A stretch of 64,000 nucleotides of DNA from Dipodascopsis uninucleata var. uninucleata (Eukaryota > Ascomycota > Lipomycetes > Lipomycetales > Lipomycetaceae). Both the position numbers and the translations under genes were made by a program. This document shows positions 32,354-44,800 of the stretch, one piece after another; positions within the stretch are counted from its first letter, which is position 1; the number at the start of each line of letters is the position of its first letter. The notes beneath the pieces are model-generated. The model made no database searches, was not told the origin of the DNA, and worked only from the letters and a program-made list of their open reading frames with translations. The stretch spans positions 1,787,679 to 1,851,678 of the forward strand of contig JAJLTO010000001.1 in assembly GCA_030568195.1 (NCBI GenBank). Reading direction: 5' to 3'.

Positions 32354-33966
32354 ATGGCAAGTGAAACTCAACAGAATAGAGTACTGGAGATGAAGGGAGA
32401 GGAGGAGTGGGCAGAAGGAAAAGAGTTGACTGCGGATGAGCGAGTGTATTCTCCGACAGCAACGAACTTGACATTTGCACAGGAGCTTTGGAGACGAAAG
32501 CGAATAGTCTTTTTTTGGGCATTATCTACGTTAACATGCTTAATGTCGGATTAGACAACGTTATTGGAGGACAAGTGCTCGGCTTAAGTGCATTTCGCAA
32601 AGCATTCGGATACAATTACAATGGATCGTGGGTTATTAAGTCCCAATATCAGTCGGCATGGTCAGGAGCTAGTGTGGGTGCGCAGAGCTTAGGCAACTAT
32701 ATCAGTGGATGGGTGGCAGATCGATATGGACATAAGACATCATTGATGATTTCAATATTAATATCATTGGCAGCCACATCGGTGATGATAGCAGCAAAGA
32801 ACATCGGTGCGCTAATCGCGGGCAAGACGATGGTGGGCCTCGGAGTCGGCTTCGTAGTCGCTCAGGCTGCACCATACGCGAAAGAGTTAGCTCCAGATCG
32901 ATTTACGGGCTTTGCAACTATTGGAGTTGGCACATTCTTACACATCGGACAGTGGCTTGGAGCGGGAGTGGTATGGATCACAGCTACTCAATTTCCAGGA
33001 GTGAATGACGAGCGATCCTTCCGAGTTGTTTTCGGGCTTCAATATGTGTTTGCTGTTCTTTTTCTAGTATTTTGCTGGTTTCTCCCCGAATCTCCATATT
33101 ACTGCGTGCGCCGTGGTAATGTCGAAAGAGCAAAGAAGATTCTGCGTTATATGTATGGACCTGAGCACGATGTGGATGTTCATGCTCTGTCGATAGAAAT
33201 TGAAATTGAACGTGCTCGTGAATCGGCTGCAGAAACAGGCTTCATTTTGCCATGGTTAAGCACGAACAGGCGTCGAACACTGATCGGAATATTTGTTATG
33301 ACGGGCCAGTTATTCAGCGGAAATTTGTTCTATCCATCGTACCAAACTTACTTTTATGAATTATCAGGAGTGAAAAATGCGTTCGCCATAACGTTCGCAA
33401 ACTACAGTATAGCATTGCTAGGCAATTTCTTAGCTTACAGTTTGGTTGATAAGCTTGGTCGCAGAAACCTTTATAATAATTGCATGCTTGTATGCGCAGT
33501 AACAAATGTCATCATGGGTTCGATGTACAAAGTGCAGGAATTTAACCAATATGCGGCTGGCTGCGTTGCGGTCACCTGCATTGCGGTTTGGAAATTTTCA
33601 TACATGTTTGGACTTTCTCCTGGCTCATACTCTATCCTCGGAGAGGTACCTACTTCAAAACTAAAGGCGAAGACAAACTCATGGATTAATATTGTGAACT
33701 CATTGGTGTCGTTTGGAATCAGCTACGCTATTCCTCCACTATACAATCCGGATGCAGCTAACTTGGGAATGAAGATGGGCTACTTATTCTTTGGCTCCTC
33801 TATGATCTACTTTGTTGTTGGCTTCTTTTGTCTTCCTGAGACCGGAGGACGAAGTGGTATGCAGATGGATGAGCTCTTTCAGGAACGCATTTCAGCTCGC
33901 AAGTTTGGAAAGGTCAAGTTTGACCCTGAGAATCATATTATCAAGGAAACTGTTGGACGTGTCTGA
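32354..33966 (+). pseudogene. MAL-type glycoside permease with a frameshift in a T7 run
   Basis: An alpha-glucoside/sugar proton symporter of the MAL31/AGT1 group, about 537 residues if continuous. The ATG at 32354 opens a 66-codon frame that ends just after the run TTTTTTT at 32510-32516. From there the family similarity continues in another frame to 33966. Features: LNVGLDNVIGGQVLG in helix 1, DRYGHK, GLGVGFVVAQAAPYAKELAP, LPESPYYCVRRGN, RLGRR-like DKLGRRNLY and a C-tail with DELFQERISARKFGKVKFDP. That tail matches the end of the dead permease at 21403. A single indel in a homopolymer may be a real recent loss, a strain polymorphism or a sequencing error. The substrate is inferred to be the product or substrate of the divergent GH106-like enzyme. 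Confidence 0.75.
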
Positions 33967-34768
33967 TCTGCGTGCCTATTTACAAGTCTCAGCTTCTATC
34001 AGGTTGTCAAAGTGTACTTTTTTGTGTGATAGTTTAATCAGTTACTTGCGGCTTTTGGCTTCAGTTGCCTCATTATTATTGTAGGAGTGAGCACGAGTAT
34101 GTCTTTTCGCCTTCGTACAATAAATTTTTCAATGCTCTTCGAATACATAAATTCCGTAGTGTACTTAGCTCTGACTTGGGAATGTCTCAACCACTTTAAC
34201 ATGAAGAGAACACTGGCTTTTGAGGTTATTCTGGATGTGGTAGTAGTTATGTGGTTGGAACTGGAAATTGCTATATGGTCGCATATTGCGGTGTATATCT
34301 TTACAATCTCCGTGCCCCTCCTTCGTCTCCCACCTGCCTTACTCGTCAATATTCTATTGTATACTTGCGTAGCGCGTTTCGGACGGGATGTGTACTGCTC
34401 TCCACTACCTGGCTCGCTTTCTCTATAACAGAATTACTGCATTCATTGATCAGGACAAAAATTACATACTCAATAGCACCTTCAGGTCGCAACATAATAA
34501 TCAGATTGTGGTTCCAAGAGAGAGGTGGGGAAACTAAGAACTATCTTATGAGTTTTCCTCGTGTCGCTATCATAAATCCGCTGTTGCACTATAATTGTGT
34601 ATGACGACAGATCCTATTCTCGGTCAATCATTGTAGAAATAGTTTAAGAGGTATTTCGATAAAAATTTGAAAACGCGATGCACTGCAGATATAATGTTTA
34701 GTTACTGTGATATTTTTCCGGTCTATAGCTGGAACCACATTCAGGTTCAAAGATGCTCCGACGGGTAA

Positions 34769-34801
34769 CTTCGGAACTTTAAGTGCTCTTCGGAACTTTA
34801 A
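34769..34801 (+). repeat. Direct repeat CTTCGGAACTTTAA, two copies
   Basis: Identical 14-mers at 34769-34782 and 34788-34801, 19 bp apart. Confidence 0.8.
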
Positions 34802-36700
34802 AGGGCACCACGAATCTCCAAGCCAAGTATTTGAAGGTGAGCATTGAAGTTCAATATAGTGAGATGGGGACATCGGAAAAGTGAAAAACCAAATGGCTTA
34901 GTATTCTCGGCATGATTCATATGATTCATATTATTAAGTAGTCTACATGACGTGAAAAAGATGGAGATGTCAGCTGCCGCCTTAGCAAAGATTTAAAAGT
35001 ATGCTCCCGTCACTACAGAATGACTCAATAACGAATATAAAATACCCTAAAACACTCCTAAGCTGAATATTCTCATAGTATTAATGACTTTTTACTGACA
35101 GCTGATCATGAAGTTCTTAGTACTTTCTAACAAGACGATCAACTCCATTTCTGTTAGACAAGCTTCCTGCGAATGCCATGGCCGTCTACGTTCTTACGTT
35201 CAGATCTCTATCTTCTGTCTTGAGACAAATTTAATCGATGGCGAATATAACAAAAACTAGAAGCCGTTGGAGAGATATTAATTGCTCTTGTATCTCCTAC
35301 ATTCAGGCGCGTTCCATGATGATAGCTTCTCGTGAGAATCAATCGCTCACGATGATTATTCCAATCCATATACTAAAATGCCCCTCCAAAGAGATCTGTT
35401 TGAGACATTCTATATACTCCATCCTTGTTATATTCAACACATATAATAGTTTCTACTTGTCAGTCGTTCGACTAGTCATAGTATCTTTGACAATACGCTA
35501 TCGAAGAAAGCAGTGTGATTTTGAATGGTATACGTTATAACTTCTATATATTGCTGGACTAGTTGAAATTTACTTAACAAAATATCTTCGACAGTACCTC
35601 TCTGTATCTAACATAGATTCCCTAGTACAGCGAATCTGAAAACTTTGTAGCTCGGCTCATTCGACAACTCTGTACCCCGTTACGAGGTCTAAAGCTTAAG
35701 ACTTCTACTCTAATTAGATATACCAGCACATTGATCACGTGATTAATGATTATCAGATTACCCCACAATTAGCTAGCATTACTAATAACTTAAATGATAT
35801 TTATTATATAGATAGTAAAACAAGTGTCTAATCTATATTTAACCTTAAGTCGCTCGCAAGAAGTTTGCAAGATTCTTTCTATATTCAAACAGCTACTTTT
35901 AAGTATTTAGGTTTTTTAAGTTCACAGTTTATCAAACTGAAAACTGCCACTTTAACTGCCAAAGCCTGTGTACCGTGACGAGCAGCAGGCAGACCATCTT
36001 AACGATATTCACAAGTATGGGGGAATTTATGAAGTGACAAGACCATATCTATAGTTTCGTACGATTCTTTGTCTAGACTACCCGGACTAATTTGTATTGA
36101 TTTAGGTTCCTTTTCTAAAATTAAGTCATCGACTAAATGGTACATTAAAATCCATGACGTAGCATGGCAGACAGTGATATGCTGTTTGTAACGATTAATA
36201 GACAGGATCGTATTGTGAAATATATCGTAATTTGCAATAAGAGGTATTAGATGCAACATATTAGAGTTGCTACATTAAACAGGGTATGATTAAAGATGAT
36301 TATAATGCATGTGCGCGAGCGAGAAAAATATTTCCCCCCAGAGGTGAATGAAGTATAGCTCTCTCCAAGTGAGATTCTAGCATAAGATTTGAGAATAGTC
36401 AGTCACGAAAACTAGAGTTATTGTATGAACAATATTGTTTTCAATGTTTTAAAATCTGGTGACTCCTACAGTCGTCAAACATTATGACGGATCTAGTGCA
36501 TTCAAAAAGTAGTTCTACATCACTGTGGCTACAACCAACTTTATTCTGGGCAACTCAAAAGCGACTAGAGCACTGTATGGATTAATACGAAGTTTTGAAA
36601 GTAGTGACTACGAATTAAGCAGCGGACACTAAACCAAATGATCTTCAGACTCTCTAACTAATGAGCTAGCAGACTTGGACGATTATGGGCATACTAAACC

Positions 36701-36744
36701 ATATATATATATATATATATATATATGTGCGTGTGTGTGTGTGC
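36701..36744 (+). repeat. (AT)13 followed by (GT)n microsatellite
   Basis: 26 bases of AT repeat then GTGC and a GT repeat, downstream of the Dal5-family gene. Likely length-variable. Confidence 0.9.
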
Positions 36745-36839
36745 ATCTCTACGATAGACTCCGAACAATAGAATTGTATTTCAAGCAATCCTTTATATTA
36801 TAAACTGCGTAAGCTAACATAAAACACTGTAAAATGCAA

Positions 36840-38300
36840 TTACTTGGGATAACGTTTGAGCAAAACATATATAATTAGAAAAATTATAACACCCACTCCA
36901 CTCATTCCCGAAATAACACCGAATCCCATAAGATATTTTGGCGAATCTTTAGACGGAAAAAGATATGCTCCGTAAATTTGAGCGAGATTACCCATAGCAT
37001 TTAGAAACGCCAGACTAATAGCTTTCACTTCACGGTTCATATGCGCAAAAGATGAAGATGCGTATGCGAGCGTCATTGCATTACAAGTCCATATACCTGC
37101 AGCCATGAATATCAACACAACATATCTTACAGTAAAGTTATAAGAAGAACAGACAATAATACTACAAATAGTAGCTAGTGTCAACCATCCGGCGATAACT
37201 AAGCCTCGATATTTTGTAATTTTATCCAACACAACACTGGTGATGCTGTTGCAAAGAAATGCAACAGCATAAATTGGAACTGTCATATACTGAATCATTG
37301 CTCCTGAATATCCGAGCCCTTCTACAAGAGTAGGATAGAAATATGACAGAGTGGCTGAACCTACGATTACCATGTAAGCCATAGTGAAAAGAATTACTCT
37401 CCAATCTGAAATAGCGATGCGAAGAGCTTTCAGATGGCCCAAGTGCTCGTCATCGTTTCCTGACGACGCATTATCATGAATTAATCGTAAAGTTGCAAGA
37501 TCTCTCTCGCGTATTGTAAACTTTTTCTCATTGGCAGGAAAATCTAACAAGAAAAAGGCCGCAAAAATGGCAACTCCAGCTGTGCCTGCTCCTTCAACGA
37601 TAAATAGCCACTTCCAACCAGCAATACCGTGCACTCCCTCAAGACCACTTGTAATAGCACCAGCTAGAAGACCACCAAATGCGCCTGACAATATTGAAGC
37701 GGAGATGTACACGCCGAATCTCTTAGATAATTCATTCTTCTTATACCAAGACGAGAAAATAAGAAGAATACCTGGTGCAAATCCTGACTCAAGTACACCT
37801 ACAATAACTCTTAATGCAATAAGATGCTTATAATCATTAATCAATGCCATCATACACGTGACAAAACCCCAAAGTGTCATGATAATGGGCAAAAATATAC
37901 TCGGCCTTGATCTTGCTAAAATCATATTTGAAGGAACTTCGCATACAACGTATCCGATGAAAAATACTACCAATGTGATAGAATAATCCGATGAGGAAAG
38001 GTTAAGGTCGTTAGCCATCCCTGCGACCTTCGCATTTCCAACATTCGTTCTGTCCATATAGGACATCAAGTACATGAAAAATACTGTTGGAAGAAGATAA
38101 AGATCAATCTTCCTAACAAGTTTTTTCTCTTCTTCAGTATTCGGTACATATTCTCTTGCTGCTTGTACTAAGTCCTCTTCATGCTCGCTATCCGCCTTAG
38201 CATCCTGAAGCGCTATCACATCTCTGGTGAATTGATGGTCGTCATCGGCACTCGTAGGATCAGCACTAATGTTACTCCGGAAGAAGTTTCTGATAGTCAT
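36840..38300 (-). CDS. Dal5/allantoate-family permease (MFS anion:cation symporter)
   Basis: 486 residues with a hydrophilic N-terminus of about 65 residues and then about 12 membrane segments. Family marks: RKIDLYLLPTVFFMYLMSYMDRTNVGNAK in the first helix (here split, with the Asp-Arg-x-Asn core MDRTNVG), then a helix 4 region with YVVCEVPSNMIL, and LRVIVGVLESGFAPGILL. These define the Dal5/Tna1/Vht1/Fen2-like group of plasma-membrane symporters for allantoate, nicotinate, biotin, pantothenate, dipeptides or other organic anions. The substrate cannot be read from the sequence. The ATG at 38300 is the first in frame. The gene is isolated, with long non-coding flanks and AT repeats on both sides. 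Confidence 0.9.
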   Translation of the reverse strand: MTIRNFFRSNISADPTSADDDHQFTRDVIALQDAKADSEHEEDLVQAAREYVPNTEEEKKLVRKIDLYLLPTVFFMYLMSYMDRTNVGNAKVAGMANDLNLSSSDYSITLVVFFIGYVVCEVPSNMILARSRPSIFLPIIMTLWGFVTCMMALINDYKHLIALRVIVGVLESGFAPGILLIFSSWYKKNELSKRFGVYISASILSGAFGGLLAGAITSGLEGVHGIAGWKWLFIVEGAGTAGVAIFAAFFLLDFPANEKKFTIRERDLATLRLIHDNASSGNDDEHLGHLKALRIAISDWRVILFTMAYMVIVGSATLSYFYPTLVEGLGYSGAMIQYMTVPIYAVAFLCNSITSVVLDKITKYRGLVIAGWLTLATICSIIVCSSYNFTVRYVVLIFMAAGIWTCNAMTLAYASSSFAHMNREVKAISLAFLNAMGNLAQIYGAYLFPSKDSPKYLMGFGVISGMSGVGVIIFLIIYVLLKRYPK

Positions 38301-40928
38301 TATGGTTACAGTAATAATAATTATATATGGTTCTTTGTAATATGCCCTCTAGTTGGTTTTCGCTGGCCTTTGCACTATATATATATATATATATATATGT
38401 TTCGCCAAACATATGCTGCTTCCTTCTTCGGCTAACAATTAATTTCTGGGGGTACCAAACTTACACTTACTAACTGTTCTATCCGTCTACTATAACATCT
38501 AAACCTTCGTGCCTCCTTCGTGTATCATTCGAGCACTTTGACATCTGCTATTCCAAATATTTTAAGATAGTGCATATAAAATTTGTGGAGACAATTTGCG
38601 GGGTAGTAAATTGTTCTGTTGTGGTTTTGATACTTGTTCCAGAGCATCCACGAGACGAGATACGTTCTCGCTTCGGGCACATCCTCTATTATCTTGGAAC
38701 TCTTACGTGGCCAAGACTATAGTTGGATAACTAACTCGACACAAAAATGAAGTCTGGTGACTATCTAAGAAATACGTATAAATTCCCAATTTTTCCTTGG
38801 CAATAGTAACATGTAAAAAAGACCCATGACTAGCACTATTCGTAGCAATTATAGATTCAATATTGCAGTTACTTATCAAAATATCATACCGCACATACTC
38901 AAATCTCGTTAGTTTCTTCGTGAAACAAGCAAGAATCATTCGGAGAAGACTCGTCCACCGAGTAGACCTTTTCGCGCCATTAGCTAGACATCTCAACAGC
39001 ATCCAAGTCATTACCAGACTTGGCATCTGCGACTAGAATATTAGTGGATTTTTACGAGAATGCTTCTTAACAAGCTGCTCATGATTATATATAGTTGCAA
39101 GCAGCAAAATTTCCATTCAAGGTAATAGCAGAGTCGACAAACGACGCAGAGATAAAATGAATTCTGGCTCATTACTGTTTCTACTCCATAGATCGTGCTA
39201 TATGTATTTTTTATAGCTGTCTCTGTTACATTTGAAGCTGTATCCTATAACACCAAAGCACTTGATCTAATCACAACTTTTTTAATGACTCCCTTGGATT
39301 CGATAGAACAGCAAATGCAGCTGTTCTAGCTTTATTTTTATGGATTTATACCACATTGCAACGGTAGTCGTCAGAATCTATCGAACTCGGCAATTCATGT
39401 CGACGTTGCCACTTGTGTGGGTTATATCAGCAAAATAGGTTGACAGTTCTACTTCATGGCTATATCAAGCTGTATGTAACATGTAGCACATAATGGCTAT
39501 AGAATGGTCCAGGAAGGGGCACTAATGCAACTTTAATTCATAGAATCTGTGGAGACTGCCATGACACAAAATATCGAGATCTCTTCTGGCTGGAGTCTGA
39601 CGATGAATTGCTACAGTATTAACATTCTTTAGCTCTTCGACTCGAATTCGATGGCGCTTATGTCTACTAATTTTCAGATCTGCATAAGGAATTAATGTCT
39701 AGGATATGGCATTATTAGATATTGGTTGTTTCATGAGTAAGCAGAATTAATAAATATATCTTGGTGGTTTCGAATTGTTCTAGAGAATAAATAATTTGCA
39801 TAACTTCTTTTAGAGATTGATAGAAGATCTTTAGTCATTGAATGTAGAAATATAGTTTAAGCATGAAGAATAAGAAATATATTCGGCTCATAGTATCTAA
39901 TAATCTGCAGCTCAAATAGACAAATCATCATTCATGTCTGCTGTTTTACCTGATCACTTATATTACAAAATTATGCTTGACCATTTTTGTCCTGCCTCAA
40001 TCCCAATCTTTTTGCAATTTATTGTAAAATTCCTATGATTTGACCATTACTTCGTTTGTGAATTGTATGGAACATATTTTGATCAACAGAAGTCGTCTAG
40101 CCTGCTACAGAAATATTTAAGTTGTTAAGGATATCAATTCGGTGCTGATCATATGTTCGCATGGAAGCAAGATAGTTATACCCCACATAAACTTTTTCGT
40201 CCATTTTCGCAGCAGTCCTATTAATATGAGTTTCAAATTAGAATAATTCTGTTGTTCTTTTTTAGTTCTATTGTCTTTATAAAAATGGCCGAATTTACAG
40301 TAATATAACGAATAAGTTTACAGGCCATGTAATATTTCAGTGTATTATTACTGAACACTCTAGAATATGATAGAATGAAAATGCGTTCAAAAGGAGTCGA
40401 CCATCAGTCAGCTCATAATTTTCATCTTTTATTGGCGACTTTGGTTTAGTCATTAACGCGTCATGAAATATCTCGTCCCATCACTTTGCTGATTGAGTTC
40501 AACTTCAAAAAATGCATGTCTTTTAAGTTTCACTCACAATTTACAATCTTAATCATGCGTAACATTCAATATCGAATAATTTTACGTCAATTCATACAAA
40601 GTCTTCTTCGAAGAAATATCTCCGAGATTACTGTCTATTTATACTTGCACCTTACAAGAAGATTGCGATGGTTTCAATTAGAACAACTACATTAAAATAT
40701 CTACCTAATTTCGATGTCTAACAACTAAAATACATTGCCTACATTGAAATGAAGATAAACTCCCAGGAATAAGACTTATTTTCAGCACAATCTAACAGAG
40801 TTACAATCACATAACCCATTGATGCTCATACTATGTCAGTTACGATATGAAAGCTATCAATCGTACATTTACAATAATGATATAGAACCTCTGAGAGAGT
40901 CCTCACCATAAAAGTATTTCACTCTTGA
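38301..40928. other. 2.6-kb gene-poor region
   Basis: AT-rich, between the Dal5-family gene (its promoter side) and the 3' end of the secreted-protein gene. Frames at 38703-39026 (minus) and 40486-40695 (plus) have no recognisable family. No RNA gene seen. Confidence 0.5.
38376..38398 (+). repeat. (TA)n microsatellite in a promoter
   Basis: About 23 bases of alternating TA, 76 bases upstream of the Dal5-family start codon. Length changes could affect expression. Confidence 0.85.
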
Positions 40929-41840
40929 TTAACAAGTCTGACAGTTACTCGTTCCCACAGAACAACCATAATTGCGAGCACTAAAATCGTTCATCGGAGT
41001 ATCAGCATGCGTATCTTCTTCCCATGATGTACAGGTTATTGGAGGTATACTTGTGCAGAATCTGGAATGAGAGTCCGACCAAAGATACTCATGTTGCGCC
41101 CACAGACAAAGCACACTAGTTGCAGCATTAATATTACATGTAACTGAACTGGACACTGACCACGATTCTGATACACCTATATTTAACTCCGCAGAAATTA
41201 TAGATTTGATAATCTCAATACCCAGACCACCTGATATGTCATACGTCCATGTCTCTGTGTATTGGATAGAATAAGTCGCACCCTGACCGAGCTGATCGTA
41301 TACACAACTACCAACCCTCTTCCAAGCAGACCACCACGTACCATGGTCATAAACTTCATACTCAGTAAAACCATCTGAACCACCATCAGGTCTCTTCAAT
41401 AGCTTCTGATGAATCTCACCACCAAAAACATATGCTTTTGGAAGATCTACAGATAAATATACACCATCACTTATGCTCTTGTTAGACAAGAGCGTATCAT
41501 TAACCCAATTAGATTTAACACGATAGTAGCTAACTGGTACACTATCATATGTCACATTGCCTATCATCACAAGGTCTGGCTCATCTCTCACAATCCCATC
41601 ATCAGATAAGAGCTGTGCTGAAACCAACGCACTTAGGAACAAAATCGTAATTAATAGCTTAGTCGACCAAGAGACCTTCACTTTACTCGATGAAGATTTA
41701 TGAAACGAATAGATGACACAAGTGACATTATCGGGAGGTTGCCTCACATTAACATCAGTAGTATTGTTACATACGTAAATATCATACCCTCCACAAGAAG
41801 GATTGTCCACGCAAAGTTGTGTTTCGTTATATAATGGCAT
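40929..41840 (-). CDS. Cys-rich secreted or membrane-anchored protein, unknown function
   Basis: 303 residues from the ATG at 41840; the frame continues 27 bases upstream only to a GTG. A hydrophobic, signal-like stretch LLITILFLSALVSAQ lies inside at residues 62-76, preceded by a Cys-containing, Asn-glycosylatable segment. So either it is a type II membrane protein, or the true start lies in an unseen exon, or the N-terminal part is spurious. The rest looks extracellular: repeated Asn-X-Ser/Thr, a beta-rich TETWTYDISGGLG region and a C-terminal Cys pattern ending CSVGTSNCQTC. Dibasic sites (LLKRP, AWKRV) could be Kex2-cut. Similar endings occur in small secreted fungal proteins of unknown role; I do not assign a function. 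Confidence 0.6.
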   Translation of the reverse strand: MPLYNETQLCVDNPSCGGYDIYVCNNTTDVNVRQPPDNVTCVIYSFHKSSSSKVKVSWSTKLLITILFLSALVSAQLLSDDGIVRDEPDLVMIGNVTYDSVPVSYYRVKSNWVNDTLLSNKSISDGVYLSVDLPKAYVFGGEIHQKLLKRPDGGSDGFTEYEVYDHGTWWSAWKRVGSCVYDQLGQGATYSIQYTETWTYDISGGLGIEIIKSIISAELNIGVSESWSVSSSVTCNINAATSVLCLWAQHEYLWSDSHSRFCTSIPPITCTSWEEDTHADTPMNDFSARNYGCSVGTSNCQTC

Positions 41841-44800
41841 GACTGAAAAATCACACAGAAAAAACACTAATAGTTATTTCAATAAATATGTAAAGCACAA
41901 AATAACTAAAATAAAGCACAGGACATCCTGTGAAATATATATATGTCACGGCTACGAAGGCACTAATCCAAAAGTAATAATATGAAATGCTTAAACAAAC
42001 AACTAACAGAGCTCCACTGCCATATACAGTATTAAACTTAAGACTAAACATTCCGAGAGCTCGAGGCCACTTAATGACAGTTTAGCACATTGATATTGAG
42101 CCGTATTAGCTTAAATAATTAGCTGTTAATAAGAGTTAATTCTAAATTTATGTATGCAAACGATATCTTAGTACAGAGATAACGATGAAGTAGCAAGTAG
42201 TAAATCATAAAATTCTAGACTTTGCACTATATGGGGCTCGTTCTGTGTCTGATGTCTAAATTAGTTAATAAAACTGAACTAGAAGCATGATCAAAAGAAT
42301 ATTGAAAGTCGAAGTGAAAAGAAATAGAGATTAATTAGTGTCAGATAAGAGCTCTCGTATATAGGAGGTATGACGGACATGAGGATAGTTAGATATTACT
42401 GTAGATAAGCCATGGTCAGATGAAGTAACTAGCAGCCATAGACAGTACTAGTGTCATAATAGTGCCAACAAGCTGGCAAAATTCTATACAAGATGTTGGC
42501 GTAGTAAGAGTCCATAAAGGCCAAATCTAGTAGCTTGAGTAAAGGACGATATATATGATGCTAAGTATCGATATAGTCCCAAAAAGTTGACGAGTCTAAA
42601 GCTATTTAACATTGTGGTTCGCGTTAACGTCATTTTAAATTTTACTAGTATATAAATATGCTTTGTGATGAATAATATTTAGATCTATCTGAATGAAGAA
42701 CAACAGTGAGTACCTCAGTATATTTTTAGCATAGTCAAGGAAATCATAGTATTAGGATAGCATGGGAACACTTAAGATGAGACAAGAGAAACGACGGTGA
42801 CATAGATGTAGAGAGCGGGAGAAGAGACTTGCTTTGAATAAAACGGCTAGACTTTCATTCGATGCAAAGTGCCTATAGTTCACGGAATTGGTCAGTACGC
42901 CTTTATGCTTAATCTACCTTGCGCCTAAGCGACAGCAAAAAGTTTTGCGACCGAGCGAAACGAAAAGTCGTTCCACTATCAGCCACCTCACTATTTCTAC
43001 AGGAGTAGATAACTTAGCGCACATGCATTGCTAGGTGAATCTAAGCAATAATTATTTTGTCTCATAGAATAAAGCAACAGCATCACCAACTTTTGGAAAC
43101 AATTAAATTGGCTTAGTTTTAGCATAGTAATTAGACTAATTTAAAGCAAATCGTCCCTCAGCGGTGACTGAGCAGTGGGTCCTAACAGAGGAATGCCAAG
43201 GATGAATGAAGTAGTGTGGTGCTAACCATTGCTTGATTGCTACGGCTCAGGTTATGGCTACCTTTGCATCGTAGGAAGGGTCTACCGCATCTGACATTAT
43301 CAGAGAGAAGGAGGTTCTTGTCGGCAGAACGTATTTACAATATGCAGAATAAAATTGCTAGTACTGTTGTCAAACCATATCGTTTTATAATAAGATGGTT
43401 ATAATTCTCACATCTAAGAACAAGACTCTCTTCATAGAAGAATGACGTGAAAATCACGTATGGCAGTTGCAGTCTAGAGAATAACTAGAGAGTAGATTTT
43501 ATAAGCCTGTGGAAGATGCCGCCTTCCAAGAGACGCAAATAACCTGTAGTTGGCCACAGACAGAATGCTAGGTAATACTCATAACTGGGAAAGAATTGTC
43601 ACGCTTGTGGCAATAGCTTGATAAGAATAAGTGTTCAATACACAGATCGATCATTATTGATAGAGTCATTGGCTCTTACGTAAGTGAATTAACGGTATAG
43701 GAGAAAAAAATTCAGAGTAGCAGAAAAAATAAATGATATACTAAAATATAGATCAAAAAGGTATTTGTTCACTCGCTCCGACGCAACCGAAGAGAGAAAA
43801 TTTGACAAGAGGTCTTCCATTTTTAGAATATTTTGCTGACATTATTGAAATAAAAGAAACCAATTGATTTCGCACATGTAGAGTTAGTCGGTTAGAACAG
43901 GAACATCAGCTCACTATCTCTCAATAATGAAATGAAGAGCAAAAATCTATGCGACGATGTGCTCGGAATAGAGTCACCAGAACTCGCATTAAAAACCAGC
44001 GAGCTGCATACTACATCTCTGACAAGTTCTGCTACTAGTCATCCCATGTGATTTAAACTGCAATAAGCTATTCGAAAACTAGATACTCTCGATGATGTTA
44101 CTCTTACAAAAGCATATGGTTCTTAGAAGGATTCCAACGTAGCTCGCTAGGATCCCTGCATAAGATAAGTTCGTTGATTGGATGAATGTAGCGTAGATAC
44201 TCATAAAAAGTCAGGCAAAATTTCTACGAACAGAGAGAAAATAGAAATATGACGCCCTTGATTTTTAGGTTAACGACCGGCAGAGCAAAAGATCGCTTTT
44301 TTATTTTAAAGCAGCAATATCGTAAGAGACAGCAAACAGGTATTATACATATCATCGGCTGAGGGTGATATGGTGGTGATAGTGGATGCAACTTTAACGT
44401 TCTTAATGTCATCCTCTACATTCTCGACTGTCAAATGTTATAATTATTTATCGATAGATGGTTAAATTGAAGTTTCGAACTCATTGTAGCTGCCAAAGAA
44501 ATTTGGTAATATGACTACATCAAGTGAAATATATCTTCTTTTCTGATTTATATGCAGCTAAACGGGAGATAAGCACTATAGCCATAGCATCCAGTTCTAA
44601 TATAATCTTTCGCGTGGGTATACGGCACATCTACAAAATACCGGAGATATGACTAGATATGCGCAAAGTAGAAACTCGAACGTAGATACAATATTCCAAC
44701 TGAAGGCCATTAGCGAGGTCTTTCTGAGAATTGATCTTGAACATCTCGTGCATGTCGCAATTGTCTCGAAAGTTCATAATGCATCCAAGACGAAGTCGAG

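Larger units (their letters stand above)
33967..36839. other. 2.9-kb convergent gene-poor region
   Basis: Between the permease 3' end and the Dal5-family gene 3' end. It contains a short direct repeat (34769-34801) and an AT/GT microsatellite. Frames at 34099-34428 and 35238-35540 are overlapped by others and show no family; not called. Confidence 0.5.

Noticed and set aside
34099-34428. Hydrophobic plus-strand frame after the MAL-type permease
   Set aside because: Overlapped by an equally long minus-strand frame; no family pattern and no codon bias.
38703-39026. 107-codon minus-strand frame with ATG
   Set aside because: No recognisable domain; isolated in AT-rich DNA.
40421-40490. Short translation IGDFGLV resembling a kinase DFG motif
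   Set aside because: A stop follows within a few codons and no HRD catalytic loop or APE motif is found nearby; judged chance.
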